A stretch of 64,000 nt of DNA. Origin: Gammaproteobacteria bacterium. Lineage in GTDB: Bacteria; Pseudomonadota; Gammaproteobacteria; JAABTG01. Positions 46,635-57,237 of this stretch are shown here, piece after piece. Numbering within the stretch: the first letter of the stretch is position 1; the number at the start of each line of letters is the position of its first letter. Location of the stretch: positions 2,995,549 through 3,059,548 of the forward strand of contig JAXHLS010000002.1 of the NCBI GenBank assembly GCA_034522055.1, in the 5' to 3' direction. The position numbers and the translations under genes were made by a program. The notes under the pieces are model-generated. The model did no database searches. It was not told where the DNA came from and saw nothing but the letters and a program-made list of their open reading frames with translations.

Positions 46635-48128
46635 GGTGGTAGAACTCCCGCCGGGTGATGAGTTGCGCCCAGTCCAGGGGACTGAAGGGCAGAGATGCCA
46701 ACAGGCCGACCCCCGAAAGCCAGGGCGGCGGTGATCAGGGCGGCACCAGCAAGGCGCGACCGGTCTCCCCGGGACCCGAAGTCCCGCTCCTGGTGCCAAG
46801 TCGCCGGTGGTGTACCGAACCAGGCGCGGTGGAGGATGGGCAGAAATAGGCGGCGTTGAGGGCACTGCTGGCGGCCAGCACCAGGACTACCCAGTCCTGG
46901 CCGGCCTCCAGGGCGCCCAGCCCCAGGTACCACTTGCTGATGAAGCCGGCCATGGGCGGCGCCCCGATCATGCCGAAGGCGCCGATAGTGAAGGCCGCCA
47001 TGGTCCAGGGCATGCGCCGGCCCACGCCGTCCATCTCGCTGATGCGATGGATGCCCAGGGTCTCGGCGAGGTTGCCGGCACAGAAGAACAGGGTGATCTT
47101 CATGAGCCCCTGATGCACCAGGTGTACCACGCCGCCGATGGTGGCGACGGGTCCGGCGATGGCCACGCCGAGGGCGATGTAGGAGACCTGGCTCACGGTG
47201 GAAAAGGCGAGCCGGCGTTTGAGGTCATCCTGGAACAGGGCGCGCAGGGAGCCGTAGATGATGGTGAAAGCCGCCACCCCCAACAACGGCGTCAGCACCC
47301 CGAGGTCCGCCGCAAACTCCACCCCGAAGACCTCGTAGACCACCCGGATGATTCCGAAGGCGCCGGCCTTCACCACCGCCACGGCGTGAAGCAGGGCATC
47401 GACCGGGGCCGGCGCCACCATGGCCTGGGCAGCCAGCCGTGCAGCGGCACCAGGGCCGCCTTGACCCCCAGGCCGGCGATCAACAGGGCGAATATGGCCG
47501 CCAGTGCCGGGCGGTGCTCGGCGCCCAGATCGCTGACGAAGCCCCGGGGTGTGAACTCGAGGCTGCCGGTGAGGGTGTAAAGCCATACGCTACCCAGCAG
47601 CAGCAGGGCGCCGCCCAGCACCGTATAGATGAGATAGGTCTGGCCGGCGCGCCGGGCCTGTTCGCTACCGCGGTGCACCACCAGGGGATAGGTGGACAGG
47701 GTCAGCAGCTCGTAGAAGATGAGGAAGGTGAGCAGGTTGCCCGCCAGAGCGATGCCCACGGTGGCGGTCACGCACAGGCTGAAGAAGCCGAAGAAACGGC
47801 TGCGATGGGGTGCCCCCTCCAGGTAACCGATGGCGTAGACGGTGGTGAGCAGCCACAGCACGCTGGACAGGGTGATGAACAACAGGGCCAGGGGGCCGGC
47901 CCGCAGCACCAGGTCGAGACCCGGCAGCAACGGCAGGCGCAATTCGTAGTGGGCGCCCTGGGAGACGCCCCACAGCATCAGGCCCACCAACAGCAGCTTG
48001 AAGGCGGCGCCGAACAGGTTGAGGGTGGTGCGCAGGCGCACTCGTTGTTCGCCGAGCCCGAAGATGACGAGTCCGGGGATGAGGGAGCTCGCCACCACCA
48101 GCAGCGGGACCCAGTTGTTCATGCTCAT
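46631..48128 (-). pseudogene. mnhD: Mrp/Mbh-type antiporter subunit, second D-like subunit (frame-broken)
   Basis: Starts at ATG 48128 (MSMNNWVPLLVV), overlapping the upstream stop by four bases. The first about 240 residues are intact to KAALVPLHGWLP, the proton-pathway helix. One frame change near 47420 precedes a second intact stretch, PVDALLHAVAVVKAGAFGI to ALNAAYF. Another near 46830 precedes FLPILHRAWFG and TRREFYHP before TGA at 46631. It is a Proton_antipo_M protein of about 495 residues, close to MnhD. Confidence 0.8.
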
Positions 48129-49577
48129 GGTGCCACCCCCGTCCCGAAGGGATCGGCGATGCCGGCCAGGGCCAGGAATCGGGATGCCAGCAGCCCCGTG
48201 AGCAGGGCCCCACAAGCCAGCAGCATGGCTGCCCACTCCATGTGCCGCGGCACGGTCTGGGCGGCGTGGGAGGCGGGGGCCCGGGTGAAGGCGTGGCCCA
48301 GCACCTTGAAGATATATGCCGCCGCCAGGATGCCGCCGGCGATGATAACGGCCACCAGCCCCCAGCGGCCCTGGCCGATGGCGGCCTCCAGCAACAGCCA
48401 TTTGCCGTTGAAACCGCCGCTGGGCGGCAGGCCCATGATGCTCGCGCCGGCCACCGCGAAGGCGGCGGCCGTGAGGGGCAGGCGCTGCACCACGCGGTCG
48501 AGATCGGCCACCCGATCATGGCCGCCGAAACGCATCATGTTACCGGCGGCCAGGAACATGGCTGCCTTGGCCAGGCCGTGGGAAAAGGCGAGGAAGGCCC
48601 ATGCGTTCCATGCCGCCCCACCCGTAGCCGCGGCCAGGGGGAAGACCATGAACAGGTATCCCAACTGGGCCACCGTGGAGTAGGCCACCAGCAGCTTCAC
48701 CCGGGTCTGGCGCAGGGCCTGCAGGGAGCCCCACAGCACCGCCGCCGCGCCCAGCCCGCCGAGGAGTTCGGCGGGGCCCGCGGTGATGGCGGGGAAGACC
48801 TCCAGCCACAGCCGCAGCAGGATATAGAAGGACGCCTTGACCACCAGGGCGGACAGCACTGCGCTCACCGGCGCCGGGGCGCTGGCGTGGGCGGGGGGCA
48901 GCCAGAAGTGCAGGGGAAACAGGGCCGTCTTGAGGGCCAGGCCCGCACTCATCAGGCCGAAGGCCGCCCACGCCACGGGCGACGGTTCCACCCGGGCGCC
49001 GAGCAGGGCGATGTCCAGGGTGCCGTGGGCGTGGTAGAGCAGCGCCACCCCCATAAGATAGGCGAGGGAGCCCAGCAGGGACGTGAGCAGATAGCGCATG
49101 GCCCCGGTGAGGGCGTCGCGGCTGCCCGGCAGGGCCGTTAGGGCCACGGCGGCCAGGCCCATGAGTTCCAGGGTGACGTAGAGATTGAACAGGTCGCGGG
49201 ACAGGAAGAGGGCGTTCAACGCCGCCAGCAGGAACAGCCACAGGGGCCAGAAGCGGATCCCCGCCGCCGGTTCGAAGTAGCCGCCGGCATACAGGCTCAC
49301 CCCCGCCCCCACCAGGGCCGTCATGGCGAGCATGAGCAGGCTCAGACCGTCGGCACCGAGGTCGATGCCGAGGGGTGCGCCCCAGCCACCCACCTCGTGG
49401 ACGGGCAGCGGGCCGCCCAGGGCCTCCAGGATGAGCCCCGCCACGGCCACGGCGCTGGCGACGGCGGCGCGGGTACCGAGGCCCCTGGCCGAGCGCCGGA
49501 AACAGGAAGCAGGCCACGGCGCCCGCCAGCGGCAGCAGGAGCAGCAGGCCCTCCCAGGACAGGGCGATGAGCCGCGG
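48125..49577 (-). CDS. mnhD: Mrp/Mbh-type antiporter subunit D (proton-translocating)
   Basis: A Proton_antipo_M membrane protein of about 480 residues. The frame is intact from about 49490 to the stop and has the key elements LFLSRDLFNLYVTLELMG (channel Glu), KTALFPLHFWLPPAHA (channel Lys/His), ALVVKASFYIL and FSHGLAKAAMFLAAGN. One base problem near 49495 separates the first helix (LIALSWEGLLLLLPLAG), so the true start is upstream, near 49577. It follows the C-type subunit closely. Confidence 0.82.
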
Positions 49578-49586
49578 CCACCTGGC

Positions 49587-49904
49587 TCAGTCCGAGCCGG
49601 CATCCGCGGCAGCCCGGGGCGCCCCGTGGCCTCGTGGACCTTCAGCATCAGGCCGAGGGCCAGGGCGGTGGCCGAGTACGGCCACCACGACGCCGGCGAT
49701 CACCATGGCGTGGGGCACGGGGTCCGGAGGACCGTCGCCGCCGCGTCTGGCCAGGGCCACCAGCACCAGGAACACGCCGCTGCCCATGATGTTGATGGCC
49801 AGAATCTTGCGTAACAGGTGGGCATGGACGATGAGGGCGTGCAGGCCGATGCAGAACAGCCCCACCCCCAGCAGTGCGTACAGGAAGGGCGCGCTCAACG
49901 GTCC
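49587..49904 (-). pseudogene. mnhC: Mrp/Mbh-type antiporter subunit C (NuoK-like), frame-broken
   Basis: A protein of about 105 residues with three helices: LYALLGVGLFCIGLHALIVH, LLRKILAINIMGSGVFLVLV (the NuoK hallmark) and MVIAGVVVAV. A frame change near 49685 separates the tail LMLKVHEATGRPG. The length and the conserved motif fit MnhC/MrpC. It lies between the B- and D-type subunits, its usual position. Confidence 0.8.
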
Positions 49905-50604
49905 TTCCCGTCCGGTGGCGCCGCGCCCAGGAACAGGGCGGCCAGGGTGACGCCGACGGCCGCGGTGGCGGCGGCCTCGATGAAGAAGATGAGGCCGCCG
50001 GCGAGGGCCACGGGAGACTCCAGCAGCCGACCCCCGGCCAGCAGGGTCAGCAGGGCAACGGCCAGGAAAGCCAGCAGGCCCGCCGCCAGGACGAGACGCA
50101 GGGGCCAGCCGAGGAGCACCCGGGGGGCGCGGTAACCCGCGAGTAGCAGCAACACCCCGGCGGCACCGAGGATGGATCCGGCCTGGAAGGCGCCTCCGGG
50201 CGCGTGGGCGCCCACCCAGCAGCAGGTAGGCCGCCACCAGCAGGAATACCGGTACCAGCAGGCGCGTGAGGGCGTCCAGCAACAGCGGGCCGGGGGTCCC
50301 GCTGCGGCCGGTGAGTCGCCCAGGGACCACAGGCCCAGCAGGGCGATGAACAACACCGCCATCTCCAGCAGGGTGTCGTAACCCCGGAAATCGAGCAGCA
50401 CCGCGGTGACCGGATGGGGGCGACGCCGCTGGTATCCAGGTGTGCGTCGGCCAGGGCCCGCAGGCCGACGGGCCTCCTGGGCAGAGTCAGCACCGTATAG
50501 CCGAGGCCGCCGGCGAGGGCTAGCAGCAGGGGGAGCACGACCAGCGCAGCGCCGTCATGTCGGACCGCCGGCGCCGCCGCGGCTCGTGGGCTGTCAGTCA
50601 TCCG
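49895..50604 (-). pseudogene. mnhB: MbhE/MnhB-type antiporter subunit (frame-broken)
   Basis: The first part is MTDSPRAAAAPAVRHDG and a helix with LAGGLGYTVLTLP. The MbhE signature follows as VLLDFRGYDTLLEMAVLFIALLG-like sequence in another frame, then the MnhB domain with PGGAFQAGSILGAAGVLLL and GGLIFFIEAAATAAVG. Total length about 235 residues. It combines the roles of MbhE and MrpB. Frame changes lie near 50425, 50300 and 50215. Confidence 0.75.
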
Positions 50605-50914
50605 GGGTCTCCTCGTCCTGCGCGTTGTCGCCATTCGGTCCCGGTGCGGCCGGCAGGCGCGCCAGGGCCGCCATCAGCAGACGCCCCGGTGAGACGCCGG
50701 CGCCGATGGCGGCCTCCGCCAGGGCCAGGTCGGGCGCTCCCAGCCGCACCGAGGCCAGCGCCATGAGCAGCCCGAAGGCGATGAACAGCACGATGGCCCG
50801 GAGACAGATCCCGGCGGGCAGGCCAGCAGGCGCCACGCCAGGGCCACCAGCCCGAAGGCCGTCAGGGCATCGCATAGTAGCTGCAGGCCGGCTGGGCTGC
50901 AGCGTTTCCACGGT
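50594..50914 (-). pseudogene. DUF4040 (MbhD-like) antiporter subunit (frame-broken)
   Basis: A small membrane protein of about 105 residues with LLCDALTAFGLVALAWRLLA in one frame and LRAIVLFIAFGLLMALASVRLGAPDL-type sequence plus AEAAIGAGVS in another, the DUF4040/MbhD pattern. In classical Mrp systems this domain is the C-terminal end of MrpA; here it stands alone. It overlaps the next start (50604). Confidence 0.72.
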
Positions 50915-51213
50915 CTGACCCCCCGCCGCAGGGCGCCGGTGGCCACCAGTTGGGCCACGCTGGCCCCGGCGATCACCACCAGCCACCACGCTCAACAAGC
51001 AGCCTGGCCGCCACCGACCAGGACTCCGCCTGCGGCAGGGGCCGAGCCCCGCCACCACCACGCCGAGGCCCGCCACGTTGTCGGCCTTGGTGAGGGCGTG
51101 GAGGCGGGTATAGACATCGGGGAAGGCGCAGCAGGGCCACGGCACCGGCGCGAGATAGAACCCGGCGCCGCGGTGAGCAGGAGCACGGCCGACAGGTAAT
51201 CAATCGCCGTCAT
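50905..51213 (-). pseudogene. mnhG: Mrp-type antiporter subunit G (frame-broken)
   Basis: Starts at ATG 51213 inside the end of the F-subunit gene. MTAIDYLSAVLLL, LLRLPDVYTRLHALTKADN and GLGVVVAGL are clear MnhG landmarks. Then WLVVIAGASVAQLVATGALRR closes it in another frame. Length about 100 residues. Confidence 0.78.
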
Positions 51214-51502
51214 GATCATCCTCCGTATCCATCCATGCGCGGCGCACGAAGGCCACCGCCGCCACCGCCGCCAGCAGGGCGAACGCCAGGGCGACGTCCC
51301 GCAGGGCGCCGGCGATCGAGGCCTCGGCGAGGAGCAGCAGCATGGCCACCGCGGTGGTGCCGAACAACTGCGCGGCGGACATGCGGTCGGCGGCGGTGGG
51401 TCCCGCGTACCACCCGCCACATGCCAGCGCCGCAGGTGTGCAGCAGCAGAAACAGCGCCAGGAGCAGGGACAGGTAGTTCGCGATGGCGCCGGGCTCCAG
51501 GT
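51200..51502 (-). CDS. mnhF: Mrp-type antiporter subunit F
   Basis: About 98 residues. The main part, GPTAADRMSAAQLFGTTAV through ASIAGALRDVALAFALLAA to AWMDTEDD, is one frame and matches MnhF/MrpF. The first helix (YLSLLLALFLLLHTCGAG) is displaced by one base near 51430. The stop TGA (51200-51202) overlaps the start of the G subunit. Confidence 0.78.
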   Translation of the reverse strand, partial: TWSPAPSRTTCPCSWRCFCCCTPAALACGGWYAGPTAADRMSAAQLFGTTAVAMLLLLAEASIAGALRDVALAFALLAAVAAVAFVRRAWMDTEDDHDGD

Positions 51503-52028
51503 ATCAGCAGGGGCGTCCCGAAGAGCCGGGCGACGGCCTGCGCCGACGTCCGCGATCTCGCGCATGCTGTTCGGCCCGGGCTCGTCGAGCACATGGAACG
51601 GCTGCCAGCCGGTCGCCGTCCACGCCGGCGCCCAGGGTGCCCGGCAGGAGGGAGATGGTGTTGGCCAGCATCACCCGGGCGAGGCCGGCGGGCAGGCGCA
51701 GGGGAATCGATGACCGCCGGCGCGATGGGCAGACGGGGTCAGGGCGGCGCTGGGCCACGTCGAGGCTGCCCAGCAGCGAGCGCTCGAGGAAGAAGGGCAC
51801 GAACGTCAGCAGCTCGCGCCAGACGAGGGGTACGGGCGGCATGAGGGCCGCGCTGGCCACCGCCGCCAGCAGCACCGCCGGCACCCACCCACCATGATGC
51901 CGGGCGCCTGCGGTCAGGGCCCACCAGATGATGGCGAAGGGCACGCTGCGGGCGGCCACGGTGGACCAGCGGAAGGTGTCAGTCGTGGCGGCGATGGCTG
52001 GGTCAGGGCAGGTCTGTATGAATGGCAT
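51500..52028 (-). pseudogene. mnhE: Mrp-type antiporter subunit E (frame-broken)
   Basis: From ATG 52028 the signals are WWALTAGARHHGGW, ALMPPVPLVWRELLTFVPFFLERSLLGSLDVAQR, LPAGLARVMLANTISLLPGTL and VHVLDEPG-like sequence, the MnhE order over about 165 residues. It is the first Mrp-type gene of the operon. The end is uncertain because of frame changes after 51640. Confidence 0.78.
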
Positions 52029-52093
52029 TGATCGAGGTGGGTGGCGCGGGGCGTATCCCTGAGCGGGCCATGGCCGGGCCGCGAAGCACGGCC

Positions 52094-52870
52094 TCAGGCC
52101 GCCGTCTCGGCCGCGATGCGCCGCAGGGCCGGCACCTCGACGCCCGCCTCGTCGGCTTGGGCGATGGCGCGGGCCAGGCGTGCCGGGGCGGAAACGGCCG
52201 ATGCACTGGGCCTGGTGGGGTCGCCGTCGAAGTGCTGGCGAGCACGGCCTCCATGAGGCGCGCCCGCGGCAGGGAGACCCCCGCGGTAGGTGCTCCTGGA
52301 CGGCGAGCACGTCGGCGGCCACCTCCTTGTGCATGAGGGGGATGGTGTTCCCGCAGCTCGCTGACGGTGCCGCCCACCTTGAGGCCCGCCACGTTGGTGG
52401 TGACGATGTAGAGGTTCTTGCGCACCAGTTCGAACAACAGCTGGTCGCGGTCGGCGAGGATGGTCGTGGGGATGTCCAGGGTATCCAGGGCCCGTGCCAC
52501 CAGGGCGGCGTGGGGGCCGTAGACGGGGGACGGCACCAGCACCTTGTGGTCCTGGCCCTTCTTCTTTTCGAACCACACGGATATCACCGTGGGCTCGAGG
52601 TCGTGGGTCTCCCAGTCGGCGGGCAGCAACTCGTTCTGCAGCAGCATCACCCGGGGGCGCCAGGCGGCGGGCAGTTCCCGGAGGGCGGGCTGGAGATCCT
52701 TCTCCGCCACCGCCACCAGCACCATCAGGGGCTCGGGCAGTTCCGCCGCCACGGCATCGGGATCCATGTGGCGGGTGACGGGATAGACGGGATGGCCGCA
52801 GCGCAGGAAACCGCGGGCGAACACGCGCCGCCATCTCCCCGATGCCGATGATGACGATGGGTGGGTTCAT
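52094..52870 (-). pseudogene. NAD(P)-binding protein, PanE/ApbA-like (frame-broken)
   Basis: Starts at ATG 52870 with a dinucleotide-binding motif (IVIIGIGEMA). The middle, from ARGFLRCGHPVYPVTRHMD through PRVMLLQNELLPADWETHD to VRKNLYIVTTNVAGLKVGGTVSE, is one frame; start and end are shifted. A C-terminal helical part ends VPALRRIAAETAA. It resembles ketopantoate-reductase-like proteins. It lies upstream of the antiporter operon on the same strand, and its role is unknown. Confidence 0.65.
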
Positions 52871-53630
52871 GGTCCGGTTCTTCAATGGTCGCGTCGGCGA
52901 GCAGGGTCGATAGGGTCACCGGGCGGAAGCCGGCCTCTTCCCACAGCAGGCCGGAGCCCGCCTCGTACCAGTCGTCCAGCACGATGCGGGTGGCGGTGCG
53001 CCCATCCACGCGGTGCCGGTGGACGGCGGGCCGGTGGGTGTGGCCGTGGATCACAGACGCCGCGCCGGTGGCGGCGGAAGGCGTCCTCCACCGCCCGCGG
53101 GGTGGCATCCATCGGCATCCGACGACTTGGCCGCCACCGCCGGCCAGGGACGATCGCGGATGTCCGTGGCCAGGCGCCGCCGCTCGCCCAGGGGCCGGGC
53201 GAAGGAGGTCCGCGGCGAACTCCCGGCTGCGCATGCGGGCGCGAAAGGCCTGGTAGTCCACGTCGTCCAGGCACAGGGTGTCGCCGTGCATCAGCAGCAC
53301 CTCGCGGCTGGCCACCGTGGCCACCGTGGGGTCCTCCAGCAGGCGGCAGCCGCTGCGACGGGCGAAACCGTGCCGCCCGCCAGGAAGTTCGTGCGCCGAC
53401 CCCGCATGAAATACACCGCTGTGCCCGCGGCCGCGGCCCGGCCGAGGGCCGCCATCACCTCGTCATGGCCGGGGGCGTCGTCGTCGTCTCCCAGCCACAG
53501 GTCGAAGAGGTCCCCGAGGATGTACACCGCCTCCATGGCCCGGGCCGGGCCCGCCATGAGACCCAGGAATTCCTCCAGGGGGCCGGGGCGGGCGGCGGCG
53601 AGGTGACAGTCGGAGATGAACAGCGCAGCC
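52869..53630 (-). pseudogene. lpxH: UDP-2,3-diacylglucosamine diphosphatase LpxH (frame-broken)
   Basis: LpxH hydrolyses UDP-2,3-diacylglucosamine in lipid A synthesis at the inner membrane. The metallophosphatase motifs appear in order: [23 protein letters not shown], a GNRD/F-like position ([12 protein letters not shown]), [25 protein letters not shown] and VLDDWYEAGSGLLW. Length fits about 240 residues. The start is probably a TTG or GTG near 53630. Frame changes lie near 53380, 53210 and 53075. Confidence 0.8.
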
Positions 53631-53657
53631 AACGGGCCCGGCCCCCGGCCGGTGTTT

Positions 53658-54157
53658 TTAGATTTCTTCCGCCTTTTCGATTCACCACATCCTCCACGGG
53701 CAGGCGCCCGCCGTGGCCCGCGCGGGGTGGTGGTGTCCACCTCTTTGACGTTGTTGACGGTGTCCATGCCCTCCACGACCTTGCCGAACACACAATAGCC
53801 CCAACCCTGGGGCGTGGGGCTCTGGTGGTTGAGGAAGGTATTGTCGTTGACGTTGATGAAGAACTGGCTGGAGGCGGAGTGGGGGTCCTGGGTGCGGGCG
53901 ATGGACAGCATGGCGCCGGTCTGCGTTGGCCAGGCCGTTGTCCGCCTCGTTGTTGGGGGCGTCGGTGGCCTTCTGCTGCATGCCGGGCCGCAGCCGCCAC
54001 CCTGGATCATGAAGCCGTTGATGACACGGTGGAAGAGGGTGTTGTCGAAGAAGCCGTCCGGACATAGGACATGAAGTTGGCGACGGTCTCGGGCGCCTTC
54101 TCCTCGTTCAGTTCGAGGACGATGTTGCCGGTGATCGGTCTGCATGCGTACTTTCAT
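53658..54157 (-). pseudogene. ppiB: cytoplasmic peptidyl-prolyl isomerase PpiB (frame-broken)
   Basis: A single-domain cyclophilin of about 164 residues without signal peptide. Landmarks are [59 protein letters not shown] and [10 protein letters not shown]. The natural stop is the TAA at 53658 (IEKAEEI end in a shifted frame). Start ATG 54157. Frame changes lie near 54090, 54005, 53920 and 53690. Confidence 0.82.
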
Positions 54158-54174
54158 GGGTAACCCCTGTTGGA

Positions 54175-54804
54175 TGATGGTCTTGGTCGTTCGCAGGCCG
54201 GCCGGCCGGGATCGACTCGCCTGCGGCGGAGCCCTCCACCAGGCTGATGCCTTCGATGGCGACGGTCTCCGGGACGACGCCCGCCCATGCCCCGCTGGCG
54301 GCCAGTGGGCACCGCCTCGATGCGCTCCACCACCTCCATGCCCCCCACCACGCGGCCGAACACGGCATAGCCCCAGCCCCGCGGCGTCTTGCCGCTGTGG
54401 TTCAGGAAGTCGTTGTCCGCAACGTTGATGAAGAACTGGGCCGTGGCCGAGTGGGGGTCGGAGGTACGGGCCATGGCGATAGTGCCCTTGTCGTTCTTCA
54501 GGCCGTTGTCGGCCTCGTTTATCACCGGCGCCCGGGTGGGTTTCTTGCGCAGGTCGGCGGTCACGCGCGCCACCCTGGATCATGAAGCCGTCGATGACGC
54601 GGTGGAAGAGGGTGCCGTCATAGAAGCCGTCCTTCACGTAGCTCAAAAAATTCTCCACCGTGGCGGGGGCCGGGCGTCGTGGAGTTCCACGACGATGACC
54701 CCCATGGAGGTCTGGATGTCTGACCCGCGGCCGGCGGCGACCGTCAGGGGCTGGGCGGCCAGACACAGCAGCAGGAAGGCCGGGAGAAGACGCTGGAAAC
54801 TCAT
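54175..54804 (-). pseudogene. ppiA: periplasmic peptidyl-prolyl isomerase PpiA (frame-broken)
   Basis: From ATG 54804 a signal peptide ([20 protein letters not shown]) leads into a cyclophilin domain: [58 protein letters not shown] and [20 protein letters not shown]. The C-terminal extension [15 protein letters not shown] and the end near 54175 are uncertain. It lies 17 bases upstream of ppiB, so both cyclophilins form one operon with lpxH. Confidence 0.82.
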
Positions 54805-54983
54805 GGGTGGGCTCCTGAGGCTTGGGGTGTGGTGAGTGGGGATGGGTACGGATAACGCGGCTGGAATACCGCGCGTACTATAGCAGTGGTCCGGCGTGGA
54901 AAAAACGCGGCCCCCGTCAGGCTGGCAATGGCGGCGCCGGGCGGGAAAATGGCGGCCCCTTCGCCACCCCATGTCGAGCCCCC

Positions 54984-56460
54984 ATGCTGCACATCCACAA
55001 TACCCTCACCCGCCACGAAGAGCCCCTGGAACCCATCGAGCCCGGCCCGGGCGGCCGCAGCTGCACGTCGCTGTGCCGCCGCATGACCGTCGTACGACGT
55101 GACCTGCGCAGCCCGGGCCACGGCCCGGGCGATGCGTGGTGTTCCCAGACGCGGCGGCGCTGGCTCTCCTCGCGCCACGAGGGCTACGAGCGCCACCTCC
55201 GACGCGACGTGACGGACATCGACGACAAGATCATCAAGCGCGCCGCCGAGAACGGGGAGGCCGTCACCGCCCTGACGGAGCGCTTCATCGCCGCGCATGC
55301 GACGAGGACGATGGGCGCGCTCCTGGCCGTGCCGACCGCCGGACCGAAGGTGCCCCGGGCCACCGGCCACCTGGAGGAGCATCGTCGCCATGGTCCGGGC
55401 GCTCGGCCGAGACAGGCGACGCCGACGCGGCTGCCAACGGCGACGTCGTCGACCGGCGTGGAGCCGCTTCGACGGGTACGGCCGGCTCTCGCACCGCAAG
55501 CCCGAGGACCTGGAAGCGGGCCGCGCCAGCCGCGTCGCCGGAGGTGTCGACGAGGGCAGGTGACGACGGCTGGACTTCGCGCTGCTGGAAGGCCGCCAGA
55601 GGCCGGCAGAGCCCGCCTGGCCTTCGCCCCTGGGGCGAGGGGCGTCCCGGCGGGCGCATCGAGCGCTCGGCGATGTCGACCCGGCCGCCTCGGCGACGCA
55701 CTTCGACATCCACGGCGGCGGGCATGCGATCTGCACGTGCTGCCCGCATCAGCTGAGAACGTATCGCCCAGTCCGAGGGCGCCACCGGCGAGCCCTTCGT
55801 CAACCTGTGGATCACAACGGCTTCGTGCGCGTGGCGGACGAGAAGATGTCCAAGTCCCTCGGCAACTTCTTCACCGTGCGGGGACTGCCGACTATCCCGG
55901 CGAGGGCGATCCGCTACTTCATCCTCACCAGCCACTACCGCAGCCCCCTGAACTACGGCGAGACTCACCTGGACAACGCCCGGGCGGCCCTGGAACGCCT
56001 CTACACCGCCCTGGGATGTCCCCGACGACGGCGCCGACGGCCCCCTGGACCCCGACCTCGCGGCCCGCTTCAGCGCCGCCATGGAGGACGACTTCAGCAC
56101 CGAGGCCCTGGCGGGGCGCTCTTCGACCTGCCCAGGGCCGTGAACCGTGCCCAGCAGGCCGGCAGCGACCGCCTCGCCCGCCCGTACCTGCGCCGCCGCG
56201 GCCGTCTTCGGCCGCTCCAGCGTTACCCCAGGCATTTCTCGAAGGGTGCCGCCGGGCCGGCAACTCGGGTTGAGCGACGAGGAGTGGACCGCCTGCTGCG
56301 GAACGCATGGAGGCCTGCCATCGCCGACTTCGCCGAGGCCGACCGCATCCGCGACCTGCTGGTGGACGAAGGCATCGCCCTGGAGGACTCCCCCGACGGC
56401 ACGCCGCCGCGCCGCGGGCACGAGGCCGCGCCGAGCGCATGTGCTCAGGGACAGGGCTTT
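54984..56460 (+). pseudogene. cysS: cysteinyl-tRNA synthetase (frame-broken)
   Basis: A class I synthetase that charges tRNA-Cys. ATG 54984 gives MLHIHNTLTRHEEPLEPIEP. Then, spread over frames: a MTVVRRD-like zinc/HIGH region, VTDIDDKIIKRAAENGEAVT, ARFDGYGRLSHRKPEDLEAG-like, VADEKMSKSLGNFFTVR (the KMSKS loop), IRYFILTSHYRSPLNYGE, and DFAEADRIRDLLVDEGIAL. All parts of a 460-residue enzyme are there in order. The gene is essential and single-copy in bacteria, so the 15 or more frame breaks strongly suggest sequence error. Confidence 0.85.
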
Positions 56461-56476
56461 CCAGGCTCAAACGTCG

Positions 56477-56571
56477 AACAAGGGAAAAGGGAAAAGGGAA
56501 AGGAAAAAGTTAAGAAAAAAAACAAACAAAGACAAAGACAAAAGCAAAGACAAAAGCAAAAACAAAAAAAC
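56477..56571 (+). repeat. A-rich low-complexity tract
   Basis: A purine tract built of GGGAAAA and then ACAAAG/ACAAAA units. It directly follows the cysS end and precedes the ATTTCCC array. The GGGAAA units echo the same block in the dispersed repeats near 2720, 13770 and 30150. It is not coding. Confidence 0.75.
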
Positions 56572-56609
56572 GTTGCTAGCAGACGCGCCAGGTCAAGCTA
56601 CACTCTTGC

Positions 56610-56714
56610 ATTTCCCATTTCCCATTTCCCATTTCCCATTTCCCATTTCCCATTTCCCATTTCCCATTTCCCATTTCCCATTTCCCATTTCCCATTTCCC
56701 ATTTCCCATTTCCC
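56610..56714 (+). repeat. tandem array of 15 perfect ATTTCCC units
   Basis: The 7-base unit ATTTCCC is repeated 15 times without a single mismatch over 105 bases. Degenerate short versions of the same unit occur inside each composite dispersed repeat. There are no spacers, so it is not CRISPR. It lies in the gap between cysS and the convergent hypothetical gene. Confidence 0.95.
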
Positions 56715-56783
56715 AATCGCCAACCATCTCTCCCTGCCTCTCCAGCTCCTCAAGACCCCAAGCTACGCGCTCGACACGGCCTG

Positions 56784-57142
56784 TCAGCCGCCGAAGAGTT
56801 TGCTCATCAGGCGGGCGAACCAGCCCTGGGGCTCGTTGGTGGTGGCCCGCGGCTCGCTGGTGGCGGATGGCGCTGCTGCCCTGGCTCTGTGCTGCCGGGG
56901 GTTCCGGTGCCTTTTGCCGGGGGCGGTGCCGCCGCAGGCGCGGGTGAGGGGCGCTTCGGCGGGGGGCGCCTTGGCGGCGGACGCCGGGGCGGGGGCAGGT
57001 GACGGACCGCCGCGTTCAAGGCCTGCGGATAATGGCGCCGCAGTACGGAGTCCTCGGGGTGGTGGCGGAAAACCACGGGCGGCCGCGTGCTGTTCGAAAT
57101 GCCGGCGCAGGACCGAATCGGTCGGTATGGTAAGGCCACTCA
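56784..57142 (-). pseudogene. small hypothetical protein with repeated DSVLRRH motif
   Basis: From ATG 57142 the product reads MSGLTIPTDSVLRRHFEQ, then in another frame EDSVLRRHYPQALNAAV, then a long Pro/Ala-rich linker and a basic tail ending GWFARLMSKLFGG. Two copies of DSVLRRH about 20 residues apart suggest a duplicated short helix. At least one frame change is present. No family is recognised; it lies just downstream of folD on the same strand. Confidence 0.5.
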
Positions 57143-57237
57143 TGGGATCTGCCCTTCTTGGAGATAACGGCAATCGGAAATCAGCAGCAGCGTCGTGATC
57201 CGCGGGCCGGCAATGGGGGTTATTACAGGGCCTCGCT

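Noticed and set aside
56610-56714. CRISPR array
   Set aside because: The repeat is a contiguous 7-base tandem unit without spacers, and no cas gene is nearby.
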